DNA of 64,000 nt from Phymatolithon calcareum (lineage: Eukaryota > Rhodophyta > Florideophyceae > Hapalidiales), in assembly GCA_977006965.1 (NCBI GenBank), contig OZ345361.1:2604001-2668000 (forward strand). Reading direction: 5' to 3'. Under the pieces are notes generated by a model. It did no database searches, was not told the DNA's origin, and was given only the letters and a program-made list of their open reading frames with translations. Below, piece by piece: positions 16,848 through 28,761 of this stretch. Positions within the stretch are counted from its first letter, which is position 1; every line of letters starts with the position of its first letter. The position numbers and the translations under genes were made by a program.

Positions 16848-18688
16848 ATGCGCGAGCACCGAAAAGAAGGGCGACCGCGTCGACGCGGCGACAGAAATGC
16901 CGACAAGAGTGCGAACAACACCTCTCACCGAGGTGCCACATCAGGCACAGCGGGCAGCAGCATGACACCAGCATCCACTGCGAGAACCGCAAGCAGCTCT
17001 GCCAGACGGACCCCCTCCCGCCCCGGAGCGCCTGTGCCAACCGCGCCCGGATTCGGCGAGGAGAGCGCGGAGTGGCTCTCCCAAATAATCGGCGAGATGT
17101 GGCCATACGCCTCGAGCGTAGCGCGAACAATATTCAAGGTTTACATTGAACCCACAGTGGTTGCGAATATGCCCGGTGTATTTCCACCATTATCGTTCAC
17201 AAAGGTGCAAATCGGTTCGCGTGCCCCACGAGTGGAGGCCGTGTCCGCACTTCCTGGCGGTGCCGACCGTCCGGACCTCATCGCGCTTGAGGCTGACGTT
17301 AGTTACGACGGTAATCCGATCGTTGAACTTACGGTTGGAAGCCCGCCAACTGCGCTGCAATTCGGTGTGACGAATGTTCGCTTTCGAGGACGTGCTGAAC
17401 TTCTTGTGCGTCCACTGCTTCCGCGATTGCCGCTTGTGGGGGCTACGCAATTTGCGTTTGTTAATCCACCGTTCATTGATTTTGAACTCACTGGAGCGGC
17501 CGCTTGGGCTGATGTTGACCTTTTTCGCAGCACTTTTCGAAATGTTACGGATCAGGTTATTGCAGCCCTATGCGTTTTGCCGAATCGAGTGTCGTTTAAG
17601 GTTGATCCGCGCATCGATTTTCTGTCCTATGTAGGTTGTCACAACGCGTTTTGTATTCCGTTGAGCATTTTTGACTGTTGTTCTTGATGGGTACTAACTT
17701 TTCTGTCGTACTGAGGCATTATTCATGTCTTGTACAGGTTGCACATCCAATAGGTGTGTTACGAGTCGCAGTAATGCAGGGCACAGGCTTTCCCAACACA
17801 GATGAATCGATGTTAAACCGTGGGCACGCGAGTGCAGCGCCCGATGTATACATCACATTGCAACACGGTGGTGTGGTAAAAACAACACATCGAGTAGACG
17901 ATGATTGCAATCCCGTGTATAGTAACCAAGTGTTCGACTTCGTTCTCACGTCCACTTCCAAGTATCAAAACTTGATCATCCGAGCATACGACTACGACCT
18001 CGCAAAACAGGACGACGAGCTCGGGATGGCACACGTAAAAGTGTCGGACCTTGTCGAGAATGAACATTGTGATGTCCCGCTGCATGGTGCTCCATACCGT
18101 GCTACTCCAACCGTGTCGCTCATGGCGCGCTGGTTGCATCTCTCCTCCGACCTCAGCAGAATACAAACGGCCATTCTGACGCAGCGCGCAGAGGTGGGGC
18201 GTCCATTACAATGCTCGCGACTGCTGCTTACGATAAATATCGCTGAAGCAAACAATCTGCCGCCATGTACGCGTCCGTATGTTAAGGCACGATACGGATC
18301 CGGTGTGAAATTCGAGACTTGGACTGCGTGCGAAGTGGCGGGCGAGACAAGTTTGGAAAATCCAAAGTTTGAGGTGTCTTTCCATTCACTTCTTAACGAA
18401 ATTGCAGCAGATTCTCGCGTGGAGTTCGAGGTTGTTGATCAGGGTTCGGGTGCCGTCGGTTCAGGCGCCGTTCTTGGCACTGCATTTGCACTTTTGTCGG
18501 ATATCATTGCGCGAAAGTCCAATAACGCGTACGTCTTCGCTCTTCTAGACTGTGCGAGACCGGACAGTTCACTTAGGGTGTCCGTCAAGGTCGACGCAGT
18601 CATAGACTCTCCGCCTCTGTGGGTGTCGGTCGAGAACACGTTGTCTAGCACTGCGACCAGTTCGGGCAGTGGCAGCACACGCTCCTAG
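16848..18688 (+). CDS. SMP + tandem C2 domain protein, lipid-transfer/membrane-contact type
   Basis: 577 residues from exons 16848-17630 and 17738-18688. The 107-nt intron starts GTAGGT and contains a perfect TACTAAC about 40 nt before CAG. Residues 1-70 are disordered (Ser/Thr/Arg/Pro). Residues about 72-260 match the SMP lipid-binding domain: EESAEWLSQIIGEMWPY, IEPTVVANMPG, FPPLSFTKVQIG. Residue 262 onward is a C2 domain (GVLRVAVMQGTGF, APDVYITL, AYDYDLAKQDDELG with Ca-ligand-like Asp), followed by a second, weaker C2 (RLLLTINIAEANNLP, RPYVKARYGS). Extended synaptotagmins and plant SYTs carry this order and move lipids at ER-plasma membrane contacts. The usual N-terminal membrane hairpin is absent, and an in-frame stop at 16803 makes a longer exon 1 impossible without splicing. 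Confidence 0.82.
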
Positions 18689-18947
18689 GTCAGCTCTAGA
18701 TCTTAGGACTAGTCTCCCGTCAATTCTGATGTGCCTGCAAATGATTGCGCCTCTGCGAACGGAGGCTGAAATCGACTCACGTAGGCGTCAGCGAAATGCA
18801 AATAGATGTTGCAGGGCAACTCATGTGGACGAGGCAAGTTGGTGAATGTATTAGCACAGTAGCACGAGAAGCAAAAAGCAAAAAGTTATTATTTATCCTC
18901 TTTCCACGCCTTTGAGTCGCACCACGCGCTCCTTGCGAAAGGATAAG

Positions 18948-19355
18948 TTAGTCCTGCGGTGGTGGATCCGGATGAGGTGAAATGCGGCGTTTGAAGCGAA
19001 GCTTTTCAGTAAGATACCAAATCCGAGGTCCACTGCATGTGTGGCACAACAGCGTCTCCGGACGTCGCGGTGCTTCTCGTGCCGCTTGAGGTCTGTGCGC
19101 AGTCTCCACGTCGGAGCCATGGGTTTGGTTTACACTCCCCGTCGTGACGGGGGCTACAGAGGAGATATTCGGGAGCATTGCCAGTGTGCGCTCGTACGCC
19201 GCATTGAGTTCTGCAGGCCATTTTTCGAGAGCAGTCTCTACCCGCCGCTCTAGCACATCCAAATCTCCTCCATCGGATAGCACGTACAGCACTGCAGCGC
19301 CCGTCGCGCAGACAGAGATGGCACGCAGACCCCGCATCGCCCCCGGAGTCGCCAT
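18948..19355 (-). CDS. Hypothetical small single-pass membrane protein
   Basis: 135 residues with an ATG at 19355. A short hydrophobic helix near the start (AISVCATGAAVLYVL) could be a membrane anchor or signal. The rest is hydrophilic with Pro/Arg and one CHTC pair (LLCHTCSG). No family recognised. Supported by an ATG, third-position GC like its neighbours and convergent placement 259 nt from the SMP/C2 gene. Confidence 0.45.
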   Translation of the reverse strand: MATPGAMRGLRAISVCATGAAVLYVLSDGGDLDVLERRVETALEKWPAELNAAYERTLAMLPNISSVAPVTTGSVNQTHGSDVETAHRPQAAREAPRRPETLLCHTCSGPRIWYLTEKLRFKRRISPHPDPPPQD

Positions 19356-19930
19356 GTCCTTGATTTATGTTACGATACCTTCCCTGGACGGAGTGTTTTG
19401 TTTTGTTTCGTTTCGACGAAGAAAGAAGATGTCAAGGGTGGGCACACTGACATCACTTTGACAGAGCATTTTGCTCGTGCACTGCAATGCTGAGTGTTGA
19501 GGACGGACAGCGGTATCATTATACACGTGTGTGAGCCACGTGTATTAGGCAGACGCACATGTTCGCGTATGTGCGTGCGTTTCTCGTGGAACATTTCGTG
19601 CAGTTCCGTCCCCGACATTTTGTGAGTCAGAACAAAACGCGCGGAACGTGCGGATGTCGCACAGCGCGACATTGAATTGTTTTATCTCCGCAATTTGAAT
19701 TTCATGATGTGCTCTGTAGAACTAAGGAGGGCAGACTATACCGGCCCGTTCCGCGTAATTTGGCGAGGAGCTGATGGCGTCTTTCCAAGCATTCCCCTCC
19801 CAGGTGCCGGAACCACAGCAGGATGCGAAATATCTGTATTGGTATTCTTTAGAGCAAGAGGCCAGTCTTTTCTGTCCAAAGCAACTGCATTTCGATGGCT
19901 CACAATACTTTCAATCATCGATTTTTTCGT
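19356..19930. other. Intergenic, nothing recognised
   Basis: Contains small inverted motifs such as ACGTGTGTGAGCCACGTG near 19525 and no supported gene. Confidence 0.45.
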
Positions 19931-20243
19931 TTATCTCGAGCGACCTATAGTTTTTTGCGGTCCAATTTGTTTATAGGATTCCAGACGTGCTCCTCTCTTC
20001 CTCAAATACGCTTCTATAGCAGCTGTCCTGGTTGTAGACATCTTCGTGAAATTGGTGCAGCACTGGAAATTACAGACCATCAAACTTACGAGAGCAAAAT
20101 CCAGACCTGATGTTGGCATGGCCTACTATCACGTCAGGACCATTACGTACCTTCGTGCAGTTGAAGAAATGCCTGTGCGTAAAAAGCAAGGCCAGGTATA
20201 GAACTGCGTTAGCACAGAGGGCTATGATTGGGAGAGGAGTCAT
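19931..20243 (-). CDS. Possible small membrane protein, two exons
   Basis: A proposed 74-residue protein: exon 1 20243-20151 and exon 2 20062-19931, joined over an 88-nt GTACGT...TTCCAG intron that keeps phase 0. Exon 1 opens MTPLPIIALCANAVLYLALL, a clear membrane helix or signal. Exon 2 ends with a basic amphipathic tail (AAIEAYLRKRGARLESYKQ) and TAA. The donor matches the consensus of this window's confident introns. No family recognised; it resembles small subunits of organellar complexes only in shape. It could be spurious. Confidence 0.4.
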
Positions 20244-20746
20244 GTGCAGCCTTGTTTCCCGGCGCCTTTCGTGCAGCACTGAGTTCTGCTCATGGCGAAA
20301 TTTTCACTGTGTGGTTGAGTGCACCCCAGGGATGGCGTTCTTCAAAGAAAATACTTCCCTGTATCTTCCAAACACCTAGGTCGTGCAGCCATACTTTGAT
20401 GACCGACATAATATTATGGCGGGCTTGCTCTAACGTAATGGCGAACTGACTTTCTTTACGTCTCGGGAAGAAAAGAACTGTTGCACTCGCACTCTAGGAA
20501 ACAGAAGAACGTGTTCAATGCTTCTGTTCGATAGCGTTTTGCACGTCCGGCAACTCTCCAAATATTTTCAAGGGAAATGTCTTCCGTTCGACCCTTAATG
20601 TCCACATAAACTTAAGCAACCAAAGCCTACAGAGCGACGTGAAGAGAGGTAAAACCGCGCATGTCGTATGCTTGCAGAAATTGAAAATTTACAAATCGAT
20701 GAGTCCTAAATAGAATGCAAGTTGACCGTATTCTAAGCATTGGACC
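20244..20746. other. Intergenic, nothing recognised
   Basis: No supported frame or motif. Confidence 0.45.
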
Positions 20747-22414
20747 TCACAATAAATGCACAGCGAGATCCGAAACCATGTGGTGATGCAGAAGCAATTC
20801 GTTGATGCCCAGTTTTCTTTGAGGTCCGGTTTTCTTGTTCGGATAAACCGGGCATGCCCCTCTCTCTTCGCCAAATCCGATGTAATACCGAATTCCTGTT
20901 TTGATGAACGATCCGATAGAGTTGCCCTCCAGAACAATTTCACCAACATAAATCGACATGATCTGAGGTCTGTACAGCACAAACGTTGCTCCCAAATCGT
21001 CCATATACATCGGCTGCGTCCCAAGTTTCACAACCCCAACGTTGATCGGAAGACGCACGAGATCTCCCTGAATATACACCTTGCGCTCCTTCTTGCCCTT
21101 GTTGTACAGGTAATAGTCGACTCCAATTGTAGTGACTTTCCGGTAAATTTCTTCATGTCCAATCGGTCCCGTGTACGCTAAATGCCCGAACAGCTGACGA
21201 ACATCGTCCGTAAATTTCAGTTTTGCAGCCGGTCGAGAGTTCAGTCGAATAATAGTCCCAATTTCCAATTCTCTCCATGAGGAAACTCCTCCGATCGACG
21301 CCAGATCCGAAGTCGACGGAAGAGAATAGGTCACGACAAAATTGGCCATAGCAGAATGCACCGGTGTTCGAGAAGACACCGACGATAGCGAAACAAGATC
21401 TGCAGCAGCCCCGGACCCAGATCCGGACCCCGATCCAGAACCACCATTGGCAAGCTCACGTAGTGCTTCGGCATCTCGAATGCAACATCTTATACATGTG
21501 CAGGATTCGCGAATATATGTCAGCTCATGGCGTTGACGCTTGCCGCCTTTAACAGTAAATCGATCACCGAGAAGAAGGTTGCACCAGGAACCACCTTCCA
21601 GTTTGCGACCAACCTTATACACGCGGCCGTTACTGATATCTCGACTGATACAATCAAGATCCACCTCCTCAGACCCCTGATGAAGGGTATACTGGAATGA
21701 GGTATTTGTGCCAATTTTCTTATTCATCAGTCTGTCCGTAAAGACCTCAGCCTTGTTCCCAAACGTGGCACGAATGAACCTCACAAGCGCCTGTTCGCCG
21801 GGGCGAGCAGCAGGATCCTCGGGATGCTGAGCCTTACTAGGCTCCTCGTGTTGATGCGCACCAAAATAATTGTCGTCAACGCCCGGAACTTCAGCCGCGG
21901 TAGCCTCCGAAGGCCTATTCTTCTTGAACTGAAATATCAGTCGGTCTCGCTCGGCAGCGTTACTGTCGATAATACGACTCTGCCACGGCGTGGTACTGTC
22001 TCCGGATTGCTCGGCCCTATCAGGATGATTTCTTGTGGGCCCAGATGGCGGCTCACGTTTCTCGCGACGGAAGAGTCCGCCGCGTTCACGCTTATCTTTA
22101 CGTTCCTTCTTCTCCTTGCGCTTGCGATTGCTCCCCGAATAGAACGGAGAGATGGAGAACGATGGGGCGCGTCCAAAAATGGACGGTGAATCGGGTGTGA
22201 GTTCGACGGGATGTTTGGGACGATGAGGCACGAACAGGTCCGGAGATGAAAGGTTAATGCGAGGGTCCGCAGGGGGAAGGGGGATGGAGTTGTCGTCCTG
22301 GTCGAAGAACGGGTACACGTCCGGGACGGGTGGAGTTGGCGGCGACGGGGCAGTTCGTCGGTCGGAAGCGAACGCGAAGAAACGGTTCATTGGTAGGGGG
22401 CGAAACTTTGGCAT
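20747..22414 (-). CDS. Unrecognised 555-residue protein
   Basis: Start taken at the first ATG (22414, MPKFRPLPMN); the open frame extends to 22492 without an ATG. The N-terminal 150 residues are Pro/Arg/Asp-rich and disordered. The middle (GKAxVF..., CISRDISNGRVYKVGRKLEGGSWC, then CTCIRCC) looks folded and Cys-containing. A (GS)5 linker follows. The C-terminal 200 residues form a beta-rich domain with KVYIQGDLVRLPIN and ATFVLYRPQ...IYVGEIV, faintly like a BAH or similar beta module; I would not name it. The protein ends HHHMVSDLAVHLL. No membrane segment. Codon use matches its neighbours, so the gene is likely real. Confidence 0.7.
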   Translation of the reverse strand: MPKFRPLPMNRFFAFASDRRTAPSPPTPPVPDVYPFFDQDDNSIPLPPADPRINLSSPDLFVPHRPKHPVELTPDSPSIFGRAPSFSISPFYSGSNRKRKEKKERKDKRERGGLFRREKREPPSGPTRNHPDRAEQSGDSTTPWQSRIIDSNAAERDRLIFQFKKNRPSEATAAEVPGVDDNYFGAHQHEEPSKAQHPEDPAARPGEQALVRFIRATFGNKAEVFTDRLMNKKIGTNTSFQYTLHQGSEEVDLDCISRDISNGRVYKVGRKLEGGSWCNLLLGDRFTVKGGKRQRHELTYIRESCTCIRCCIRDAEALRELANGGSGSGSGSGSGAAADLVSLSSVSSRTPVHSAMANFVVTYSLPSTSDLASIGGVSSWRELEIGTIIRLNSRPAAKLKFTDDVRQLFGHLAYTGPIGHEEIYRKVTTIGVDYYLYNKGKKERKVYIQGDLVRLPINVGVVKLGTQPMYMDDLGATFVLYRPQIMSIYVGEIVLEGNSIGSFIKTGIRYYIGFGEERGACPVYPNKKTGPQRKLGINELLLHHHMVSDLAVHLL

Positions 22415-25400
22415 AGGGATAGCACGGGTCCGGAATGATGCCGGCGCGGCGGAGCGCCTTGAGGCGTTTTTTGATCGTTCACGTTCACACAACGTCTCGA
22501 ACCGGCCGCTGCTGCCTGTAGCGTGGAGGGGTTTGACAAAAAGACGCAGGCGGCGGCACGGCGCACGTGTTTAGTGCATGCTTGTTCTCGAGGTCTCTTC
22601 AGTGACCAGGCGTTACGCTCAGAAATTTAAAGGAATGTTCAATTTTCACAATTTTCAATTCTCTTTTTGAAATCAATCACGATTACGGGAATCCTATAGG
22701 CATATATGACAGTGCTGCTTGCCATTCACGACTTAGATTTCATTTTTCACAAAATATTTGTAAACTATTTCAAAAATATTGGGTACAATGAGTACGAGTC
22801 TGACTGAAAGCAGTTTGTTGATTAACTGGCCAATCAAAGCGCTTTTGAAGTGAGGAGGGTACCCAATCAATTACACGATCCATTTTTCCCACGTCCGTGC
22901 CGCATTCTGCTCTCCAAGTCAATTATTCAAGTAATTTCTTTGGCACTGTTGCTGATGCCAATCTATTTATCATCGGACAATAAATTCCACATTTCGAGGA
23001 TTTCAAAATTCGACGTGCTAGGCACAGTATGTACGTGCACTCGAGTGCTCCCAACGCAGTCGTTTTTGTAATTTATTGGAAAAACTACTCTTTCCTGTGT
23101 GGGCTGCACGTGGATATGAAGGCCGTCGCGCGCCAGGACTCCTCCATTCATCCATAGAGTATATTTCAAAGAATTAAGGACCATTCGAATTGTGATCCAC
23201 TTCCACTTTCAATTGAGCAAATAAGATTTTTTACCCGATATTTGGGATGTGGCATCCTTGATACAGTTGTTTACGTGGACACTATCGAATGGCCCACGAG
23301 TCAGTTTTGCCTTGCGCAAGAATTTTAAAGAGGAGAATTCTGCAAATTTATTTCATTAATGAAATAAATTTACAGAATTAGATTTTCCTAATTTCTACTT
23401 TCTCATCAATGGTACAGTAAACCTTTTTGCCCAGCAGAAGGGAAGAAGAGTATGATTCTATAATCCACTGTTGCAGCTCCGCTGGAGCGCCGCGTCAGCA
23501 GTGTCAGAGATCTCTACGGAACGGAAATCTCCTCATTGCATGGCTGAAATATGGAACTATTTATGAGTATCCCCCGCTTGTACGAATAGAAAGCACCCAT
23601 GTGTTCGAATAGATCACTCTGGTGGCTTTCGCACAGCATTACAGTGTACGGCCATTGCTGGTGCCTAAAAATAGAGCGCCACGTGGATATTACACTATTC
23701 ATCTGCTTCTTGTCCGCATATCTCTGGTTGTTCTCGCCCGAACGCTTCGCCACCGGTAAAGGGGATGGTCTCAATAGCCCAGGTGTCTACTAGAATAGAT
23801 GCACTGATCGTACCTGATAGTTGCGATGAGGCAGGAAAAGGATCGTGTTATACTGTATTTATTGAATGCGAAGGCCACGTGGTCAATTCAGGGCGTCGCA
23901 TATGATTTGTACACCTAAGAGTCGGTCGAGAGGTACCTTCGAACAAAAAGAGTTCCTTCCAGAAGCCCTGAAGAGAAGAAAGAAACTCACATCCATGGTT
24001 CTTATGGCCTACTGATTAATAAGAACAAAGGGTCAACCAGCATTTCTAAGTGTTCGGAGTGAGATCACTCTCAATACATGATGAATAGAAGTAACCAAGC
24101 CCCGAACCTGACATGGACGGATATCAAAAACAACAAAGAATGATGGCATGTTGCAGGGGGATATTACTGCAGCAGGGCAATGGGATCGGATGGTGCGACA
24201 TGCAAGAGATATTTCAAGGGAGCAATCCTCGAAAGGTATGGCACTCCGTAAAAATTGCAACCCCTTTACAAAAAAAATTTAAAAGTACATATGTGCATAA
24301 TCATTCATATCCTAAAGAGACATGGCAGTGATGGATGCATGGGCAGATTCGGCGTCCTGCACGATGTGCGCTTGTCGAAGACCACCCACGAAGCTTGAGC
24401 GACTATAGGCTCCCTGCGGTGTCGAAGCCCGGTGAATTATCGACTGCGGACATTGAAGATCCGAGGAAAAGCAGGAGAGCGCGCACTCGGCGTTGCGTTG
24501 CGCGCCAAAGACCTGCACTGCAATTGGTCCGGACATGCCCCGCATGGTATGCGTTAAGTTGGCCAGGAATTGCACTTTAGGAGCATTCTAGGCATTTAAG
24601 CGCAAGCAGCTTTTAGTTTCGCGGTGGATCGAATAAAACAGAGAAGACTTTGGCCGTCTAGTCACGGCTATTCTCAGGTTTATGGGAATGCAGAATACAA
24701 TACAGCACTGCTGAGGCTAGCATTGCATGGAAAGTGCCGGACCAACGATCCCAACGCAGAAGGTCCCTACATGAGAGACAAAACACGCTACCGCTTGTAG
24801 CACATCCTAGCATGGTGCAATCTGGCGGGTGAAGATAGATTAGCCATTGAGAATCAATCGATGAGCTTCTGCTGTTTTGAAAAACAACAACATATCTTCC
24901 AACATGTGAAAACATCGGCTCAAGACTATTGTAGCTCGCAGCTGAGGGTTCTCATTCATTTTTTCATGGCATTGAGCCGCGCATGACAACTCAGAATCAG
25001 ATGTTCGAAATTGCTTTGCAGACAGAGTTACCGGTCGTACGAAATTGTGTTGCATGCATGCTTCAAAGAGAGCACCATGTTCACAGGCTTGCAAACTTGC
25101 CTGTCACTACACAAGCTTGGAACCTATATACCATATGAAGCGAATGAAAACCAAATTCTGCAAAGCCCGGCAGCCTGCATGGTACAGTTGGCTTTATGGT
25201 GCCCTGGTTCTTGAATTTAGAGTTTTGTCTTGTGAGTGCGACTTCTACGGAAAGCTTTATGGTCTATTTCACTTAAAAATTTGCGGCCAAAGTGGTACAG
25301 CTTCGGAACCCCCCAATCAAGACCGACACACTATATTCAAGACTTAGTGTAATTTTCAAGCTAGTGCTGTGAACACGACTAGTGTCCAGAGTGTTACTCA

Positions 25401-26211
25401 ATCGCATAGAATCTACACAAATGTGCTGCATTTTCAGGACTCAAGAAGAAATGAAGATGAACCCGAAATTCAATTTTGGCGACAAGGCTGGTGAGAACGG
25501 ACCGTGTTTGGGTACTCACAGACCTGCAATTTGTTCCGGGAGCTGATCGAAATACTTCTGGGGAGAGAGTTCACATCCAGAACCCGAATTATTTCTCAAA
25601 ATGTCAACGAGAAAATACCCACGCCAGAGCGTTGGCACTGCGTTGCACACTAAGGCCAACGCAGTCATAAGCCTTGAAAACTACTTTTGCATGTATGGGA
25701 GTTCAGGGAAGTCAAAATTTGTGCAAGGAAAACTAAAGTCGAATCGGAAGGATCAAAGAGCGCACATCAACTTGTTTGCTTGTGGAGTGGACTCTAGTCG
25801 ACATTCTGACTGCGAACAATAAGCTCAAGCTAGTCATGAACGCACCTAGAGTCTTCGAAGTTTAATCATCTGCTCGTACGTGCATTGAAAATGTCCGGAA
25901 CGACGTAGATACCGTACATGAAATCATCATTTGCAGAAGCACTCAAGAGAGAATGTGTACCCTTCTCTCTTTATTGCGGAAAGATCTCTCACGCAAAAGT
26001 TAAGCGTCTGAGACTCTTTGAAAACAGCTTCTGATTGTTCAGCAACTTGAGTACGTCTAGTGGTTTCTCTCCCTTCTGAACACTAAGAAGCGGCTACAGT
26101 ACTGCTTCAGGCGCTTACGTACAAACGATCTTTCCGCAGTAAAGAAACAAGGAATGAGTGTCGCAACACGTTCATTTTCATTCATTCATTTTGCCTTTTC
26201 CACTAGTGGGG
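22415..26211. other. Gene-poor region
   Basis: About 3.8 kb with only short scattered frames on both strands and many AT-rich stretches. No gene recognised. It contains the palindrome at 23336-23379. Confidence 0.5.
23336..23379. repeat. Palindrome, 22-bp arms, one mismatch
   Basis: Left half 23336-23357 begins AATTCTGCAAATTTATTTC. The right half is its reverse complement except for one base (C versus A pairing position). No loop; very AT-rich. Confidence 0.88.
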
Positions 26212-26517
26212 CTAGCAGCGATTCGAGGTCCTAAGTTTCTTCCATTCTATCCTTTCGTTAGGCAGTTGACTGCGGCTTTTACGTCTAGTCCAGGTACGAC
26301 ACCAAAGACTGATTTTCTCTGCGCTCATTACCGCGTGAATGGTGGGTTTCCTGACTTCGTTGCCTATTGGTCTCTCCGTTATTCTCGATAGCATCTTAGC
26401 ACCTGGCAACTTGAGCTTCTTCTGCACTGGTTCTGTCAGCTTCCATGATTCAGGTGACTTTTCGTCCCAACAAACATCCTGTGCGCGCTGATGCTCAAGA
26501 TGTAGATCAGGATTCAA
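26212..26517 (-). mobile_element. LINE-type retrotransposon remnant (C-terminal end of the polyprotein)
   Basis: About 100 codons on the minus strand read ESWKLTEPVQKKLKLPGAK then MLSRITERPIGNEVRKPT. This fits the region after the reverse transcriptase in many LINEs (ExWTLT..., then RxLSRITGRx...EA..PT..V, followed by a W-x-R stretch). The later GH residues of that motif are degenerate. No RT or endonuclease is readable nearby, so this is a truncated fossil. Confidence 0.6.
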
Positions 26518-27577
26518 GGAAAACTATTTAAATCCAATTGGAGGCGCACTTTACAGGGCATTCTGGTCAGTTTACAATCTTGACGGGGAGTTCCCCAGAG
26601 AAGGAGGTGGCATCAGGATTATTGACAATTTGATTCCTGTCTGTCAATAGTCCCACAGGAGCACAAGAGGAAAATAGCTTTGCTCACTTCTATACGATTG
26701 TCAAACGCGAATAGCCCGTCAACCATAATGTCTTAGGTATTGAGATATTCATGGAATAATGATTCTTAGTGCGATGTTTCCGTTCAGCAAGAAGTTCAAC
26801 CCTGGAGCGAGATATGAAGTAGCAAATATATCCCCATCCTGAACATCGGTTCGCATAGGGATGTCCAAGAATCGACCTACTGAGTTGTATAAGTGTCTTG
26901 ACCGGATAAACATTATTAAACGGAACAATTCCATGATTTTAGCGACAGAGCATTAACTGTCTCAACCATGAGCTTTTCTCCTGACTAATTTTTTATTTTA
27001 AGTTCCGAAAGGGAGTACGCGGAACCGAGATTGTGTCGTTTCCATTTTGGAGCCTTACGAAGAAGTCATTGCCATAGCAGAAATAAAGCGATGCGTCTCG
27101 CTTATTGCCTGGCACAAGAGTATGCACAGTGGTCAAGTGTCGTCTCTTTCAATAACCTGAGAAGAAACTGGGAAAATACCAGCCTCGCTAAGTTGCAGCC
27201 ACAACAATAAGGTTGATTGCGCAAGCTTCAGAGCAAGAAGATTTGGCAGCATCACATTTTCATTGAAGCCCCGTGTAAATTGCGTTGACGCAATTTGCGA
27301 TCTGAAGAAGCACATTGGCATCATGCCAGTGTGCTGACTGATCGCATCGTTCACAGAGATGGAATCCTGCGCTTCGCAAGTGCAAGCATAGCTGCGTTTT
27401 CTAATAATAATGAATGCCTATGGGGCTAGCAAGCAGTGCTTCTATTTTTACCTCTACTTAGATTACGGCAGGGCGTTACTCTTGCTAGCTAATTGCGTTT
27501 TCTACTGTGCAGTACTCTCATTGTGGATTTTGCCCTCATTTTGCAAAGACTAATGTTAACGTTCCGTTATAACGGTG

Positions 27578-27643
27578 TACTGCGTCAACATTCAGTTTCG
27601 CATCCATAACGTTATGGATGCAAAACTGAATCTTGACACAGTA
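27578..27643. repeat. Palindrome, 33-bp arms, three mismatches
   Basis: Left half begins TACTGCGTCAACATTCAG; the right half is its reverse complement with three substitutions. The centre is AACGTT, with no loop. Confidence 0.88.
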
Positions 27644-27760
27644 TCACCTGTACAGCAGTTTTGTTGCGCTTGCTGGACAAATAGGACGACACGTGTGTGT
27701 TATGATCAGAACACACACGAGAGCAGGGGAATTCTTCGGAAGCAGATTTGTTTTTATGGT

Positions 27761-27814
27761 ATTTGACGGAAATTTTCCCTCAATTGATCAATTGAGAGAA
27801 AATTTCCGTCAAAT
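27761..27814. repeat. Palindrome, 27-bp arms, one mismatch
   Basis: Left half starts ATTTGACGGAAATTTTCC and meets its near-exact complement at a TGATCA centre. Confidence 0.92.
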
Positions 27815-27852
27815 AAATGATTCTTATTCCCTCGAGGGAATAAGAATCATTT
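27815..27852. repeat. Perfect 38-nt palindrome
   Basis: AAATGATTCTTATTCCCTC (27815-27833) is followed immediately by its exact reverse complement, abutting the previous palindrome with no gap. The two form a double hairpin of 92 nt. Confidence 0.93.
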
Positions 27853-28761
27853 AATTTTTTGCACATGAAAGCTACTCGCTATCGAGTACGTCAAGAGCGC
27901 CAAGCTCAGAGATGTACAGTATTCAACATATTTAGTAAAGCAGTTCCTAATAACAGTAGAAGTGTCGCAAATGTGCCACTGTCAATCCTATTACAAGCGG
28001 AGCACACGAGAGTCGACGTCTTGAATTTTCTAACTCTGCGGTTGTTCACAACAAATGTAGACATCATGACATCTGCAGTCATCCTTTTCCTTTTCTTAGG
28101 AGTAAAGTGGCGTCCAACACCTCTCTCGAATGCAAATGTACCTTCTAGGGCGACTGAACGTAGGCATGTAACGCGTGCGTCATATGTTATCGAAGAGTTG
28201 CTCGCCCGGCACTTCAGAATAGATTCCCTGCGTCATGTGCTGCTGACACTCTGCATGGGCACCAGAGAATAAGAGCCAGCTAGCAACCACGAAAAATGCC
28301 AGAAGAGTTTGATAACCCCTATGAACTATAGGCGCACTTATTGAATCTGCACGTTCAGCACTCGTCAAGTATGAATCCGCACATATAATGTGCCTTCGAC
28401 CAAAGCATGCGGCCACAAGACAGCACAAAACTGCAAAACCGTGGGCTATTTCGGCTTCAAAATCCCTGTGACGCAGTGCGCTTTGTTATGGCATCGACAG
28501 AATCTTGACCGATCGACCAGCGATACTGCGCAAACTACAAGGCGCCTTTTCCCCTTGGTTGCACGCTGAAGGAAATCCACTGGAGGTATTCGGCGCACGG
28601 CATCGCAGTTTTGAAGAAAACGGGCCGGGGATATACTTCTTCGGCCTGGTAAACTTTCAGAAAGTGCTCTCAGGGCCGAACTCAACCCTTGCCATTAGGA
28701 CGGGTATTTCGAAAAATTTAATCAGCTCTGCCATTGTAGTCTTTTTTCGTCCCTTTTCTTC

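Larger units (their letters stand above)
26518..28761. other. Gene-poor region with strong palindromes
   Basis: No confident gene. Minus-strand frame 28428-28180 contains a signal-peptide-like stretch ending AHA-EC, and 28685-28446 is an Arg-rich frame; neither has a good start or splice structure. Palindromes at 27578-27643, 27761-27814 and 27815-27852 are listed separately. Confidence 0.45.
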
